A DNA stretch of 64,000 nt from Euglena gracilis (lineage: Eukaryota > Euglenida > Euglenophyceae > Euglenales): the NCBI GenBank assembly GCA_039621445.1, contig CP154954.1, forward strand, positions 37,433,703 through 37,497,702, given 5' to 3'. A program made the translations under genes and the position numbers. Below the pieces are notes generated by a model. The model made no database searches, had not been told where the DNA came from, and worked only from the letters and a program-made list of their open reading frames with translations. Below are positions 63,914 through 64,000 of this stretch, one piece after another; the stretch's first letter is position 1; each line of letters begins with the position of its first letter.

Positions 63914-64000
63914 GGGAGCCCGAGGTCTGAGGGCACGGACCTCTGGGCTGATGAACAGATGGAGGTAGGAACTGATCACCCCTGCCCCCCCTGCCCATCG

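Larger units (their letters stand above)
59763..64000 (+). mobile_element. 5' part of an LTR-type retroelement (gag), continuing past the window
   Basis: A run of five overlapping frames makes one gag-like protein: Pro/Ser-rich start, long coiled coil, Retrotrans_gag-like helical domain, Ser/Arg-rich tail with two CCHC zinc knuckles. All joins fall at C runs. Pol would lie to the right of the window. It is on the same strand as the chromovirus fragment but the two are 4.8 kb apart and in the wrong order (pol before gag) to be one element. Confidence 0.7.

Overview
This is eukaryotic nuclear DNA, most likely from a microalga or another protist with a large, repeat-swollen genome. The signs are short coding exons with consistent GT..AG phases, spread over introns of about 1-3 kb and crowded with repeats; a vacuolar-type membrane pyrophosphatase gene (typical of algae, plants and alveolates); a LETM1-like mitochondrial gene; and DIRS and chromovirus retrotransposons. 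The genuine exons are GC-rich at third positions, unlike the A/T- and G/C-homopolymer background. The species cannot be named from the sequence alone.

Layout. 0-9 kb: one orphan exon, then palindromic and satellite-like repeats. 9.8-11.8 kb: a TIR-bounded element carrying part of a tyrosine-recombinase-like protein, itself hit by a second TIR element. 13.4-24.1 kb (+): eight exons of a LETM1-like gene, with introns packed with short TIR elements. 27.0-34.3 kb: a cluster of three DIRS-type retrotransposons, namely a deleted derivative, a nearly intact copy (two long overlapping ORFs with RT, RNase H, methyltransferase-like and tyrosine recombinase domains) and a rearranged degenerate copy. 34.7-45.6 kb (-): orphan exons of an unidentified gene or genes and four exons of a H+-pyrophosphatase whose catalytic-core exons were not found; the stretch between holds extreme poly-C arrays. 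45.7-48.6 kb: a nest of TIR elements, several sitting in (TA)n tracts. 48.9-50.8 kb: a second, longer member of the recombinase family seen at 10 kb, with a PHD finger, ~45-bp inverted ends and two large hairpins. 51-52.6 kb: short palindromic repeats. 52.7-55.0 kb: the 3' part of a Ty3/gypsy chromovirus pol (RNase H, integrase, chromodomain). 59.7-64.0 kb: a gag-like reading frame with coiled coils and two zinc knuckles, broken into five frames at C runs and running off the window.

The least familiar item is the recombinase/PHD family at 9.8-11.8 and 48.9-50.8 kb: two diverged copies with the same protein, each flanked by its own inverted repeats, which is not the usual form of a Crypton. 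Many reading frames here break at homopolymers, so uncorrected read errors must be weighed against true decay.
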